DNA from: Trichosporon coremiiforme
Lineage: Eukaryota > Basidiomycota > Tremellomycetes > Trichosporonales > Trichosporonaceae
Direction of reading: 5' to 3'
Assembly: GCA_039545355.1 (NCBI GenBank)
Contig: BCJJ01000017.1
Coordinates: 682,001 to 746,000 of the forward strand
DNA length: 64,000 nt
Shown: one piece after another, positions 21,054 through 31,976 of the stretch
Layout: every line of letters begins with the position of its first letter
Numbering within the stretch: position 1 is the stretch's first letter
Notes under the pieces: model-generated
Seen by the model: the letters and a program-made list of their open reading frames with translations, nothing else
What the model was told of the DNA's origin: nothing
The model's database searches: none
Translations under genes and position numbers: made by a program

Positions 21054-22212
21054 GCCGCTGCCCGGAGACGCGGCGTCGTCTCTTCTTCGATCCTGCCCTT
21101 GTTCCAAAGGTGCACCGCCTGTCACCCTGCCATTCAGTGCGCATCTATCTATCTTTGGCGTCATGCCCGGCGAGCAACGACACCCGCTGGGCGGTTCGTG
21201 TCTCTCTATCTTATGGTCCCATTTTGGTCAATCTCTCTACCACGTCTAATAATGCTCTGTAATGCGGTAATGCTATGCATTTGTCATGTCTACTACGAGC
21301 ATGCGAGTAAGCGAGTCGAGTCAGACGTACACCCTCTCCCTCCCATCCGCTGTCGTGTTCAGCTCACAGGCAGATGCCGGCCGGCGACTGAGTGACGAGG
21401 CAAAAGAGAAGTGCGACGCTCATCTTCAGCTTTTTCCAGAACCTCAATTACATTTGTGTGCACGCTATGTGCGTATGTCCCCCTCTTGATCGTAATCGTC
21501 GCCCGATCCTTCGTTTCCTCCGTGTGCACCTGTACTTCCGGCGATTGCATCGGTACAAGTTGTGTGCCGTGTGTGTGCCGTAGGGGTCTGGCGTAGACTG
21601 TAGGACCGCCAAAGATGCCTGTCGTGCGTCGTTGCGCCATGCGTCATTGAACTGAAGTTGGATGAGGTACGGGCATAGAACGGCTCGAAACTTCAAGGTC
21701 GTGTGCATGGGGCTAGCTTACCTGGCCTCTTTCTTCTCTGATTACTGGATCCTTTCCAATGCTGGGGCTCGCAGCCTGGTATACAGCGGCAGCGGAGCAC
21801 ATTGCGATCAAATGAATGAGCCTGCCGTCTACCGACTGTCGTTCCAGACTCATGCTCCAGTACCTCAATGCCAACCCTAGTTGCTCCAACGTCCCTGTGC
21901 TCCATGTGCCTCTTCCGGAGCCTTGGCTGGGTGACCCGAACGAAGACCCGCGTTACGGGCTCCGAACGACATGAGGTGTGCTTGTCGTGTATCGAGCATT
22001 TCGAGCATTGCGAAGGGGGTGGAAGGCTCGGAGGGTAGAGTTCGGTGTTCCTGTGATACGGGTTGGGGTCGTTCCGAGTTGTTAGTTATGTGGAATAGAC
22101 TCAAGTCGTTGGTGAAAGCTCTTTGCGACCTCCGGCCGGAGTAAGTTTACTCAGACACGATTCATTTATTCTTCTACTATTTACAGACGGACGCAATGTC
22201 CAGACGACACTA
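21054..22212. other. Intergenic between convergent lipocalin-like gene and HSP104
   Basis: About 1.2 kb of convergent 3' sequence. No gene is recognisable from 21054 to 22212. Bases 22213-22542 continue the HSP104 frame past its stop and are listed separately. Confidence 0.55.
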
Positions 22213-22542
22213 CTACTTCTTCTTTCTACTGCTGCTCCTAGTGGACCCCTTTGCGGGAGATTCCTTATGTTTACCGGCGCCGTCACCCTTAGCCGAAGCC
22301 TTCGCCGCCTCTTTCTTCGTTTTGGTTGCAGACTCCTTGTGCTTCTTCGCGTCGTGGTGGTCCTCTATGTCGGTACCGCCCTGCTCAGCTGGAGTCTTGC
22401 GTTTTTCGGTTGTTTTCGGGGTATGATGCGACTTCTTCTCCCTCTTCGGCTGCTTCGCCTCCGGCTCGGGCTTCGGTTTGGTAGGTGACGGGTCGGGCGG
22501 TGCTGCTGCAGACCTTTTTGTACCCCGGCTCCCGGTGTTGGC
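22213..22542 (-). other. Lys-rich open frame continuing after the HSP104 stop
   Basis: Directly after the HSP104 TAG (22543-22545) the same frame has 109 sense codons before the next TAG (22213-22215). It reads ANTGSRGTKRSAAAPPDPSP and continues to GSTRSSSRKKK. Of the 109 codons, 24 are Lys (17 of them aag) and about two thirds end in G or C. It contains no ATG, so it could be translated only by readthrough, by splicing to the upstream exon, or by a non-ATG start. I see no good donor or branch site for an intron that would skip the stop. It may simply be 3' UTR. Confidence 0.4.
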
Positions 22543-25500
22543 CTAGTCGACCTCGTCGACCTCGACGTCCATGGGGTCCGAGTCGTAGTCCTCCTCCTCT
22601 CCGTCGGGGAGCTCGACCTGCGAGTCGTGGTTGGGCACGACGACGAGGCGGTTCTTGACGTTGTCGCACGTGATGTGCGCGTCCTCGCCGTCGCGGATGC
22701 GGCCCTGCAGCAGGTACTTGGAGAGGGGGTTGAGGATCTCGCTCTGGATGAGACGGGCGAGGGGACGCGCACCGTAAGAGGGCGAGTAGCCCGCGTTCGC
22801 GAGCCAGTCCAGAGCACCCTCGTCGGGGACGATCTTGACCTTGCGGTTGTTCGCCTCGAGGCGCTGCTGCACCTCGTCGAGGCGGACCTTGACGATCTTC
22901 TTCATGTCCGCACGCGACAGAGAGCGGTACAGGATAATCTCGTCGATACGGTTGATGAACTCGGGCGGGAACGTGCCACGGATCGCGTCCATGACCTTGT
23001 CGCGGGTCTCGGGGCGGACGGGGCCCTCGTGCGCGTCGTCGTTCAGGTACTGCGAGCCGACGTTCGAGGTCATCATGATGATCGTGTTGCGGAAGTCGAC
23101 GACACGTCCCTTGCCGTCCGTGAGGCGGCCGTCGTCAAGGACCTGCAGGAACAGCTGCCAGAACTCGCGCGACGCCTTCTCAATCTCGTCAATGAGGACG
23201 AGCGAGTACGGGCGGCGGCGGACGGCCTCGGTCAGCTGGCCTCCGGCCTCGTAGCCGACGTAACCCGGGCCTGCACCGATGAGACGCGAGATCGAGTGGC
23301 GCTCAGAGTACTCAGACGCGTCGATGCGGACCATGGCCTCGTCCGAGTTGAACATCTGCTGCGCGAGGGTCTTGGCGAGCAGCGTCTTACCGGTACCAGA
23401 GGGACCGACGAGGAGGAAGGACGCGATAGGGCGGTTCTGGTTTCCGAGACCGGAGCGGTTGAGGCGGATCGCGTTCGCGACGGCCTTGACGGCCTCGGGC
23501 TGACCAACGACCTTCTTGCCGAGCAGCTTCTCCATGTGGAGCAGCTTGGCCCTCTCGGTCTCGACGAGACGCGAGACGGGGACACCAGTCCACTTGGCGA
23601 CAATGTCGGCAATCATCTCGGGAGTGACGAGCTGCTGGGTCGAACCGCGCTCCTCCTCCTTCTGCTCGAGCTCCTTGAGCTTGGCCTCACGCTGAGGAAT
23701 GGCCTGGTAGCGAATGTCGGCAGCAGTTGCGAGGTCGTAACGACGCTCGGCGTCGTCGGCACGCGAGCGGAGCTCGTCGATACGGCGACGGAGCTCGTGG
23801 ATCTCGTCACCAAGACCCTTCTCGTTCTCGTACTCAGCCTTGAGGGGACCGAGCTGGTCGTTGATGTCGGCGATGGCCTTCTTGGCGCGCTCCAGGCGCT
23901 CCTTGGAGGCGTCGTCCTTCTCACGCTCGAGCGCGTGGATCTCGACCTCGAGACGGAGCTTGTTGCGCTCAAGCTCGTCGATAGCCTCAGGGCGGGTCTC
24001 ACGGGCGACCTTGACGGCGGAAGCGGCCTCGTCGAGCAGGTCGATGGCAGAGTCGGGCAGGCGACGAGCGGTGAGGTACTGCTTGGCGAGCTGAGCGGCA
24101 AGAACGAGGGAAGAGTCCATGATGCGGACACCGTGGTGGGTCTCGTACTTGTCACGGATGCCACGCATGATGGCGACCGTGTCGGCAACCGAGGGCTCCT
24201 CGACGAGGACCTGGGCGAAACGACGCTCGAACGCAGAGTCCTTCTCGATGTACTCGCGGTACTCGTTGAGGGTCGTGGCACCGATAACCTTGAGCTGGCC
24301 ACGGGCGAGCATGGGCTTGAGCAGGTTGGCGGCGTCCATACCACCGGAAGAGTCCTTGCCAGCCTGTGATGACGTCAGCTTACTATTCACACGCAAATCA
24401 AAGTCCCAGGCAGAGGAATGGGGAGCGGGGCTACTCGTGAGGCTCGGGGCGGCATGCGCAGCCCCTAGAGGAGAGGGGCCTGGAGCGAGCTGGGTCCTAA
24501 TGCGGCGGTAGCCTGATTACTATCTCAGGGTCCCAGCCATTAGGAACGGCTAATCGGTCTCAATTACAATCAAGTCACCGAAAACTAGCCGAAGTGGCAC
24601 TCGACCATCCAACAACATCCATACCTCTCCTCACGAGAACTCCTCCATTTCTCCACCGATCTTCTTCAAACTTCGTCTGTTCATCGACGGAACGCGTTGT
24701 CTTACCATAATCAGATGAATCTCGTCAATAAAGAGGATGATTTGCGTTCCCTCCTGTCCAGACTTCTCGACTTCGCTGAGAACAGCCTTCACACGCTCCT
24801 CGTACTCTCCCTTGTACTTGGCACCGGCCATGAGGGCACCCATGTCGAGGGAGAGAACGCGGGAAATGAGGGAAGCGGGGACATCGCGGTCGACGATACG
24901 CTGGGCGAGGCCCTCAACGACGGCAGTCTTACCGACACCGGGCTCACCGATGAGGACGGGGTTACCCTTCGTTCGTCGGGAGAGGATACGGATGACTCGT
25001 CGAATCTCGTTGTCACGGCCAATAACGGGGTCGAGCTTGCCCTCGGCAGCAAGGCCGGTAAGGTCGATGCAGTACTTGTCGAGCGCCTCGAAGTTGTTCT
25101 CGGCTGATCGCGAGTCGGCTTTGCGCGAGCCGCGCTTGTGCTTGAGCTCGTCCTCGAGCTTCTTCAGGTCGGTGCTCGAGTTCTTACAGATCTCCTTCAT
25201 GTCGGCCGAGTCCTTGATCAGGGCCATGATGAGGTGGTCGATGGCGACGAACTGGTCGCCATTCTGCTTCTGAAGCTTCTGCGCCTCCTTCAGAACGGAG
25301 TGGTACGACTGAGTGAGGGGGAGAGGGGGAGTCGGCGGGGGGTCGATGACGGGGCTCTTGTTGAGCTTGGAGGCGGTCTGGCGACCGAACGCTTGAACGT
25401 TGCCGCCAACCTTCTCGACGGCCTCGTGCAGCAGTGTCGGCTGCTGCGGAGCGAGGTCCGCTCCCATGTCGGGCTCCCATAGCGTCGCGATAAGGTGGAT

Positions 25501-25711
25501 AGGAGCGACTGCGATCCGTCAGCTGTCTGATTCTGGTGTGACATCGATCGGCGGTCGAGTAGAAAACGGCTCTTCCACACGTCGACGTGGGAGGGCGGTT
25601 GACTATGACCGAGGTGTCGTCGGAAAACTTACCTTGAGAGTTGTGGTGCTCCTCGGCGAGGGTGAACGAGGACTTGATAGCCTCGGACGACTTGTCTGTG
25701 AAGTTGTCCAT
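22543..25711 (-). CDS. HSP104: Hsp104 protein disaggregase (ClpB family)
   Basis: Three exons, 25633-25711, 24706-25508 and 22543-24363, give 900 residues, close to yeast Hsp104 (908). The N-domain starts [23 protein letters not shown]1 near residue 209 has Walker [18 protein letters not shown], pore loop [11 protein letters not shown] and Walker [13 protein letters not shown] middle-domain coiled coil follows. NBD2 near residue 613 has [17 protein letters not shown], pore loop [11 protein letters not shown] and [10 protein letters not shown]. The acidic end [13 protein letters not shown] is the usual cytosolic-type tail that docks Hsp70/Hsp90 co-chaperones. It extracts and refolds aggregated proteins with ATP. 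The second intron (24364-24705) is 342 nt, the longest found in this window. A CCCCT stress-element core lies at 25978-25982, about 270 bases upstream; I see no clear heat-shock element. Confidence 0.96.
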
Positions 25712-27396
25712 TATAGATTAAGAAAGGGTTTGGGGTATTAACTGTGGAGAGAGGGAGGAAAAAGCGGAAACGGTGGTTCGGGCAGCGATGGTATTAATAT
25801 CAGCGATGCAGAGCAATGGTGATCGTGGGCAATCCTGCGGCTGGGGCTAGCGAGGGAAACAGCATGATGTCAACTGATCGTGCAGTGTGCCCAGCGGAGG
25901 ATTCGACGTCATCCGAGGTTGCACTCATAGGTGCCGTATGGTGGGAGACGGTTCCCAGGTACGCGAGCGCCCGCGAGCCCCTGCGAGGCCAGGCTGGATT
26001 CTTCTAGGTTCTAGCAGCAATTTCCGACACCCGGGGCCAATCACGATCCGCCGCTGGCGGGATCAGGGTCCAGCCACGGTCAGCGCACGTGGGAGACGTC
26101 CCGGGCCGTTGATCGGGACCGCTCGCTTGATTGGCTGTCCAGGGTCGGGTGTCCAGGATGCTCGGTCACCGCCAGGCCGTGCACCGAGCTTTTCACGCAA
26201 CCCTCGTCGACCCCGACGTTTTGAGACACTCCTCCAGCCCAATCATGGACTACCGCACCCATGCGATCCCATGCAAGCCCAAGCAGTCCATGCGGGCCGG
26301 CTCGGACAGCTGTCACGCTCACCCCTCCGTCGAATCGCAATCGGCGCTTCGATGCATACGTGAGCCTGGCTGTCTCCCATCTAGGCCCACCTCGGAGCGT
26401 GCGCAGTTATATTTGGCCCAACCGCGCCCCGAGGGCTCGAAGAGGGCGCAGAGGCTGTACGGGGCGTAGGGGCGCCTCGCCGCCGCGATGGCGAGAGCTT
26501 GTCGCATTCATGCTTCAGAGTGGCGGGCTATGGCGGGTCATGGCGGACTTCGCTGAATGGGCCAAGACGTCGGCATTGGATCGGCAGCGGGGCGACCAGA
26601 CGCCTTCCAACAGCGCCCGCAGTGCGGGGGCTTGGGCGCCACGGTGCCACTGCATCATGAAGCACGAATGATTCCGACAAACTCTCACGTCCACTCACCA
26701 CATTCCGAGGTGAGGGCCGCTCAGCTACTCCATCCCCGCCCATGACATGCATGCGATTTGTCCGTGGGAGGGGGCCCGTCGTATCTGGGTCATGTCGATC
26801 TTTTCGCTGACATCACAGAGATCGGTGGTGTCCACCACTTCAAGAAGACTACCCACCGTGTCGGAAAAGGTGTCGGAAAGACTGTAACTGGCTGGGTCAC
26901 ATGGCAGCAGGCATGTCCGTAACCGATCTCCAGAAGGTGCCACTGTATCCGTCGTCATCTCGTGTGCTGTTCCGCCTGCCGTCTATCCGGAATGCTAAAC
27001 TGGGAGTGCTGCCGACATACTTCCATCCGAAGCCTAAGGGTTTTCGGACATAAGACCGCCACCCATGCCGACGTCGGGGTTGCGGCGGATCGGCAGACCC
27101 GCCCTCATACCTCGGTGACTGGTCACCAGGCAGTGAGCCAGACCCTGTCGCTAAGCTGGATGACTGTGACCCGAGCAAAATGCCTCTCAGCATTGACCAG
27201 ATTCGAACTTGCGATGGATGTGCCTCGACGATGGCTATCTCTTATCTCGTCCCCGCCTTTTCGCACGTGACGGGCACGAGACGCACATGACGCTATTGTT
27301 GCAGCCGTCTGGCCAGAAGTTGACCTCACCTCGCTCCGTTGTTGTTGCTCTCACCTGTCTGCCTCGCCGCCCACATAGGCGACTTTCCAGTTCGAC
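25712..27396. other. Large divergent intergenic region, HSP104 to SSL1
   Basis: 1.7 kb without a supported gene. Short ORFs are present but have no recognisable domains or consistent splice signals. One CCCCT core is at 25978-25982 and one CACGTG near 26086. A tRNA-like B-box at 27200-27210 was rejected. Confidence 0.5.
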
Positions 27397-29003
27397 ATGC
27401 CCGCTGACGAGCCTTACGATCCCGCCCAGTCTCCTGCCTCAGTGCTCGACTCGGACGATGACCTCGACCGCCCTGGTCCCTCCAAGAAGAGCAGGAAAGG
27501 GAAGGACAAGGCTAACGGCAAGAGCGTCAATGCCTGGGAGGAGACGTACAAGCGATCATGGGATGTCGTGAGGGAAGACGAGACAGGTGGACTGCAAGCT
27601 GCCGTCGACCAGCTTATTGCACGAGGGCGAAGGAAGCGGTAAGCTTACAGTACTGTGCACGGGTATGCTGACATCAGTGCCATCCTTTCGGAGGCGCCGC
27701 TGCGGCGATCACTGGTGCGGCACATGTTCGTCGTCGTCGACCTCTCAGACTCGATGAACGACAAGGATTTCCGCCCCACTCGGTAAGCTTACAGGGGCCC
27801 TCTATCAGCTGACCTCAGGTTCGAGGTTACGTTGCAGTACCTGCGCTCGTTTGTCATTGAGTGGTTTGACCAGAACCCTTTGGGACAGATCGGCATCATC
27901 CTGCTGCGGAACCGTCTAGCCCAAACATTGGTGCCGATGTGCGGTGAGCTAAGAATGTGCAAGTGTCGACAGCTAACATCAGGCAACCCGCAGGAGATCA
28001 TCGAGGCGCTGTCGGACAAGCGCAAGCTGGAGCCATCTGGCGAGCCAAGTCTGCAGAACGGGCTCATGATGGCGCGAGGTGGCATGTCGCATCTTCCCTC
28101 GACGTCTTCCCTCGAGGTACTCGTGCTGTTCAGTGCGATTTCTACAGCTGACCCAGACGGCTCGATGAACATCCACCAGGTGCTGGACGAGCTCGTCTCC
28201 GCCCGCGTGCGCGTCACGATCATCAGCCTGAGCGCCGAGATCAAGATCTGCAAGCAGATCGCGGAAAGGACCGGTGGACGCTTCGGCGTTGCAATCGACG
28301 AGGACCACTACAAGGAGCTGCTGTGGGAGACGATTCCGCCGCCGGCACAGACGATAACGGCGCCCGTGACCGCGAACGTGCGAGAAGCGCTTGCGCGTGG
28401 CGGACGTCAAGCCCCCGGCGCTCCGAAGCGGCCACCTCCGCCCGGCGACCTGCTCGTCATGGGCTTCCCCACCCGCCTGCCAGGAGCAGGCGAGAGCTTC
28501 TGCGCGTGCCACGGCCTGCTCAAGCGCGGAGGGTACATGTGCCCGCGCTGCGGGGCGAAGCTGTGCGACGTCCCTACGGATTGCGAGGTGTGCGGCCTCA
28601 TGGTCGTCAGCAGCCCGCATCTGGCTCGATCGTGAGTTTACACGACTGCAGAGTGAAAACTGACACCAGATTCTGGCTCCTGTTCCCCGTGTCCAAGTAT
28701 GATACGCTCGGCCGCGGCGTGCTCAGCAAGGAAACGGTGCGCACCGAGTGCTTCGGGTGTGACGCGCCGTTCCCGACTGTGAGTTACGCGGTGCCCTACA
28801 GCAACTGACAGACAGGCTGAGGAGCTGGCAGACGCACCGATGCCGCAGGATGAGAACATCTCCTCCAGTGGGCGATACCGGTGTGCCAAGTGCAAGAACG
28901 ACTTTTGCTCAGACTGTGACCTCTAGTGAGTTCTTTGGGGCGCGTAGAACTAACCCCCAGTGTTCACGAGACGTTGCACACGTGTCCCGGTTGCTCCCAG
29001 TAG
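27397..29003 (+). CDS. SSL1: TFIIH subunit Ssl1/p44
   Basis: Seven exons: 27397-27638, 27678-27782, 27819-27943, 27983-28631, 28670-28778, 28816-28925 and 28961-29003, giving 460 residues, almost exactly the yeast length. The vWA-like domain has the MIDAS-type start FVVVDLSDSMNDKDF and continues to residue 270 or so (ITIISLSAEIKICKQIAE). The C-terminal zinc part includes CPRCGAKLCDVPTDCEVCGL with SSPHLARSFWLLFP. A RING-like C-terminal finger follows: CFGCDAPF, YRCAKCKNDFCSDCD and VHETLHTCPGC. In TFIIH, p44 contacts and stimulates the XPD helicase, and acts in both transcription initiation and excision repair. All six introns have GTGAGT/GTAAGC donors and CTGAC/CTAAC branch sites. Confidence 0.95.
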
Positions 29004-29124
29004 CTCCAGTAGACCCAGACCGTTAGAGTGACGACCATGTTGCTAGCAGTGTATGCATTTTCTACAATATTCTAATACAAGATTGGAAAACCGAGCAGTC
29101 CAACGTCCAACATCGAGACATCGT

Positions 29125-29744
29125 CTAGTACTTGTGTCTTGTCGAATAGTCCTTGGGCGCGACGACGAGACCGCGACCCTTGGATGCGCCGCGGTACACC
29201 GTCTCAATGATGTCGATCATCTCCTGCTTGTCCGTGATGGCCCAGTTGATCTTGTTGTTGTTACCGGTACCGAGGTCGATCATGATGTGCTTGTTGCGGT
29301 AGAAGAACATGAGCGTGCACGCGTCGTAGAGCTCGTACATCTTGGTGAAGTCGGGCACCTCGGTGATGTCGACGAGGTACGTGATGGCAAAGTTCTGAAC
29401 TTTCTCGGACACGGCGTAGAGCGTCTCGTCCATAGCCATGCACTCCGGGTCGTGATCGTGCCCGAAGCGGATGCACACGACGCGGTCCTCCTCGACCAGG
29501 ATCGCCTGGTCGACGTGCCACCCGGAGTGGAGACTGGGGGTTAGCTGACAATACAAAGAGATAACAGCTGAGGGGTGAGGCGGGCTCGTCATGCGCTGCG
29601 CTGCGTGCGTTGCAAGAAGGCAGGGAAGGGGACAGGACGAGCATGACGACTTGGACACCACGGCTCCGCTAGCTGTCGTGCGCTGGATTGATAGGGGTGG
29701 AAGAAAAGGGTCTGGAGCACTCACTGGGTCATGAAGTACGACAT
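29125..29744 (-). CDS. DIB1: U5 snRNP 15-kDa protein Dib1/DIM1
   Basis: Two exons, 29725-29744 (20 nt) and 29125-29533, give exactly 142 residues, the family length. The joined start MSYFMTHLHSGWHVDQAILV is diagnostic, followed by VCIRFGHDHDPECMAMDE (thioredoxin fold without the CxxC pair), ITYLVDITEVPDFTKMYELY and IDLGTGNNNKINWA. The end is APKDYSTRHKY. This essential protein sits in the U4/U6.U5 tri-snRNP and leaves on spliceosome activation. The single intron is 191 nt and splits codon 7. Confidence 0.96.
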
Positions 29745-30077
29745 GGCGACAGACTAGCCCGTGCGGCTTGGGTGTATCGGCGAGTCGAGATTGGAGCAGT
29801 TGAGTAATTTCAGTGGCAACACAACAATCTTTACACTGCTGTGACGCAAGCTCGAGGTGATTGCCGATTTGCTTCCGCGGACTCGGTGGTGGCGATCGGC
29901 CCTCTGATCATCGATCGACCCTCCCCCCCCCTCCCCCTTATGATCGCGGGCGAGCGAGTCTCTGCTCCCAACCTCTTATCTTGTGTGAGCAGCTAGAGAA
30001 CAGTGGGTACCATGAAGGAATGCATTGCAAGAGACATTAAAAATGAAATGATAATGCTACATTTTCTAGAGAGAAAT
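29745..30077. other. Intergenic: DIB1 promoter and transporter 3' end
   Basis: 333 bases between two minus-strand genes, with a C-rich homopolymer-like tract near 29922-29938. Nothing else is recognised. Confidence 0.55.
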
Positions 30078-31976
30078 CTACACTTTCGCAAAGATGTTCC
30101 TGTCCTTGCTCATCTTGGCCGCGAACATGCAGCACATGCTGACGGCCAGACATCCCGCTCCAAACCCGATCGCGCCCGGGAAGCGCGCGAGCATCTCCTC
30201 ATTCGTGCCCGTGCCAATGATAGCGCCAAAGATGGGCGGGCCCGTCAGCTGGGCTATGCTCTGTCCCAGCAGGCTTTGCCCGATCAGCGTTCCGGCCAAG
30301 TGGGGGTCGATGCCTGCTGCCGTCACCATGGGCCCCTGGAGCGACACGGGGGCTCCGGACGCGAAGCCGAACAGAACACAGAGAGCTATGACCGCCCCTG
30401 CGCTCTTCATGGCGAGCCAGCAGAAGAGGAGGATCACCATCACCGCACATCCGGCAAAGGCGACGTTGTATGTTCCGAGCCGATCTGCTGCGAGGCCGCC
30501 GAAGACTCGCCCGAACCCGCTTGAGCCATTCACGATCATGAGCAGGTATGGCGCCAATTTCCCCAACCCGGCCACAGTTCCATAGGTACCGATGAAAGTC
30601 AGGAAGGAGAAGAGTGAGAAAACGAGGAAGGGGAAGGAGAGGCACACGAAGAAGTACACCGGGTTGCGGAACTCCTTGAACCAGAAGAAGGGGCCGGGGG
30701 GACGGGGCGGGAGACGCGTTCGGATCAGGATCGTCGAGGTCACGCCGAGGAAGCCCATGAGGAGCGCGATGACGCGCATCGTCCATCCGAACCCGATCTT
30801 TTGGGGGAGGTTGGCGACGATCGCGGGCCAGATGATCGCGCCGGCTGAGGAACCCATCATGACGATACCACTGCCAGTCAGCATTACAGCTCTAGATAGT
30901 GAGGAGTAAGAGACAACTTACAAGGCAAGACCGCGCTTGAGGAAGAACCACTGTCCGACCGCACCCATGGGCACGATGAACATGAGGTCCATGCCCATCG
31001 CCATCAGTGTGGCATGGCACAAGAAGATCTGGTAGTACTCCGTACACAAGCTGAGGAGGCAGAAGGACAGGACGAGCAAGAACGTGCCGGCGGCGAGCAG
31101 GGGTTTGGGGCCGAAACGGTCGAACAGCGGGCCAGTGAAAAGACAAGTCGAGAAGCAGACCGCAGCCTGGGTAGACCCGATCCACGCAATCGTGCTTGAG
31201 GAGTAATCGGACAGCAGGTCCTGGTGGTAGTAACTCTGGAAAGCGCCCACGGACGCGGCAAGCCCGAAGGCGCAGAAGGAAGCGCACACTCCGCCGAGGA
31301 GGACAGACCACGCCGCAAGCCCGCCGTCGGGGTAGACAATCTCACTCCCGTTCGGCTGCACGTTGACCGCGACCTCCTCCTTGCCCTCGGGCGTCTCGAC
31401 GTCGATCGTCTTCTCCCACCCGCCCTCGGGGACGGACTGGCACGTCGTATTAGAGTCCTCGCGCCGCAGCGTGTGTGTTGACAGGACCGTGTTGCTGCGC
31501 TCTCGCCGCCGCTCGAGCTCGTCCCCGGGTTCCGGGAGGTTGATCAGCGCCGCCGGGTCGAGGAAGGTCCGGTTCGAGCGCTGGCTCATCCGCGACGCTT
31601 GCCGCGTCAGTGCCGTATCATCCTCCAGATTCGGCTGGGGCGTGTGTGCCGGCGTTGAGTGGGCTGTCGTGTGTGTCGAGTCGGCTGGGGTATGGTTGTG
31701 CGGCGTCGCTAGCCGGGCCAGCGGGGCGAGAATGCCGGAGTGGTGGTGCTTCTTGAATGACGCGCGACGGATATCGGGCAGAGCTTGCGGGTGTCCGTGC
31801 TCGTGCTCCGAATGGTCTGATCCGCTGTCTCCGTCGTCGAAGACGGGCGGCAGACTCGGCGCGCCCGGTGACGGCGTTCGTATTCCCGCGGGAGGGGCTT
31901 GTAATTGTGACGGTGGATTTGACCCGGACGCCCCCGAAGGCGCGGGGGACGCACGACTTGAACTCGGCTTCGACAT
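30078..31976 (-). CDS. MFS transporter, monocarboxylate (MCT)-like
   Basis: Two exons, 30922-31976 and 30078-30870, give 615 residues. The first 210 or so are a disordered Ser/Pro/His-rich cytosolic tail. The MFS fold begins at the MCT-type motif YPDGGLAAWSVLLGG and continues with SDYSSSTIAWIGSTQAA, LFDRFGPKPLLAAG and FLKRGLAFGIVMMGSSAG, then six more helices after FRNPVYFFVCLSFPFL. Fungal relatives are annotated as monocarboxylate, riboflavin or other small-acid transporters; the substrate cannot be read from sequence. About 12 hydrophobic segments are visible. The intron (51 nt) falls in the loop after FLKRGLA. Confidence 0.88.

Noticed and set aside
22627..24369. 580-codon open frame antisense to HSP104
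   Set aside because: It mirrors the HSP104 exon codon by codon; its composition (Val/Leu/Asp/Gly repeats) is what strong G/C third-position bias produces on the opposite strand. The sense strand is a clear gene.
24364..24705. snoRNA in the long HSP104 intron
   Set aside because: C-box and D-box candidates do not occur at suitable spacing, and no terminal stem was seen.
25712..25800. Heat-shock element close to the HSP104 start
   Set aside because: GGAAA and GTTCG strings occur but not as the continuous alternating nGAAn/nTTCn units required.
27200..27210. tRNA B-box-like gttcgaatc on the minus strand
   Set aside because: No matching A-box or acceptor stem could be placed around it.
30078..31976. 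Secondary-metabolite or nutrient cluster around the MFS transporter
   Set aside because: Neighbours are housekeeping genes (DIB1, DPM1); no synthase, regulator or tailoring enzyme is nearby.
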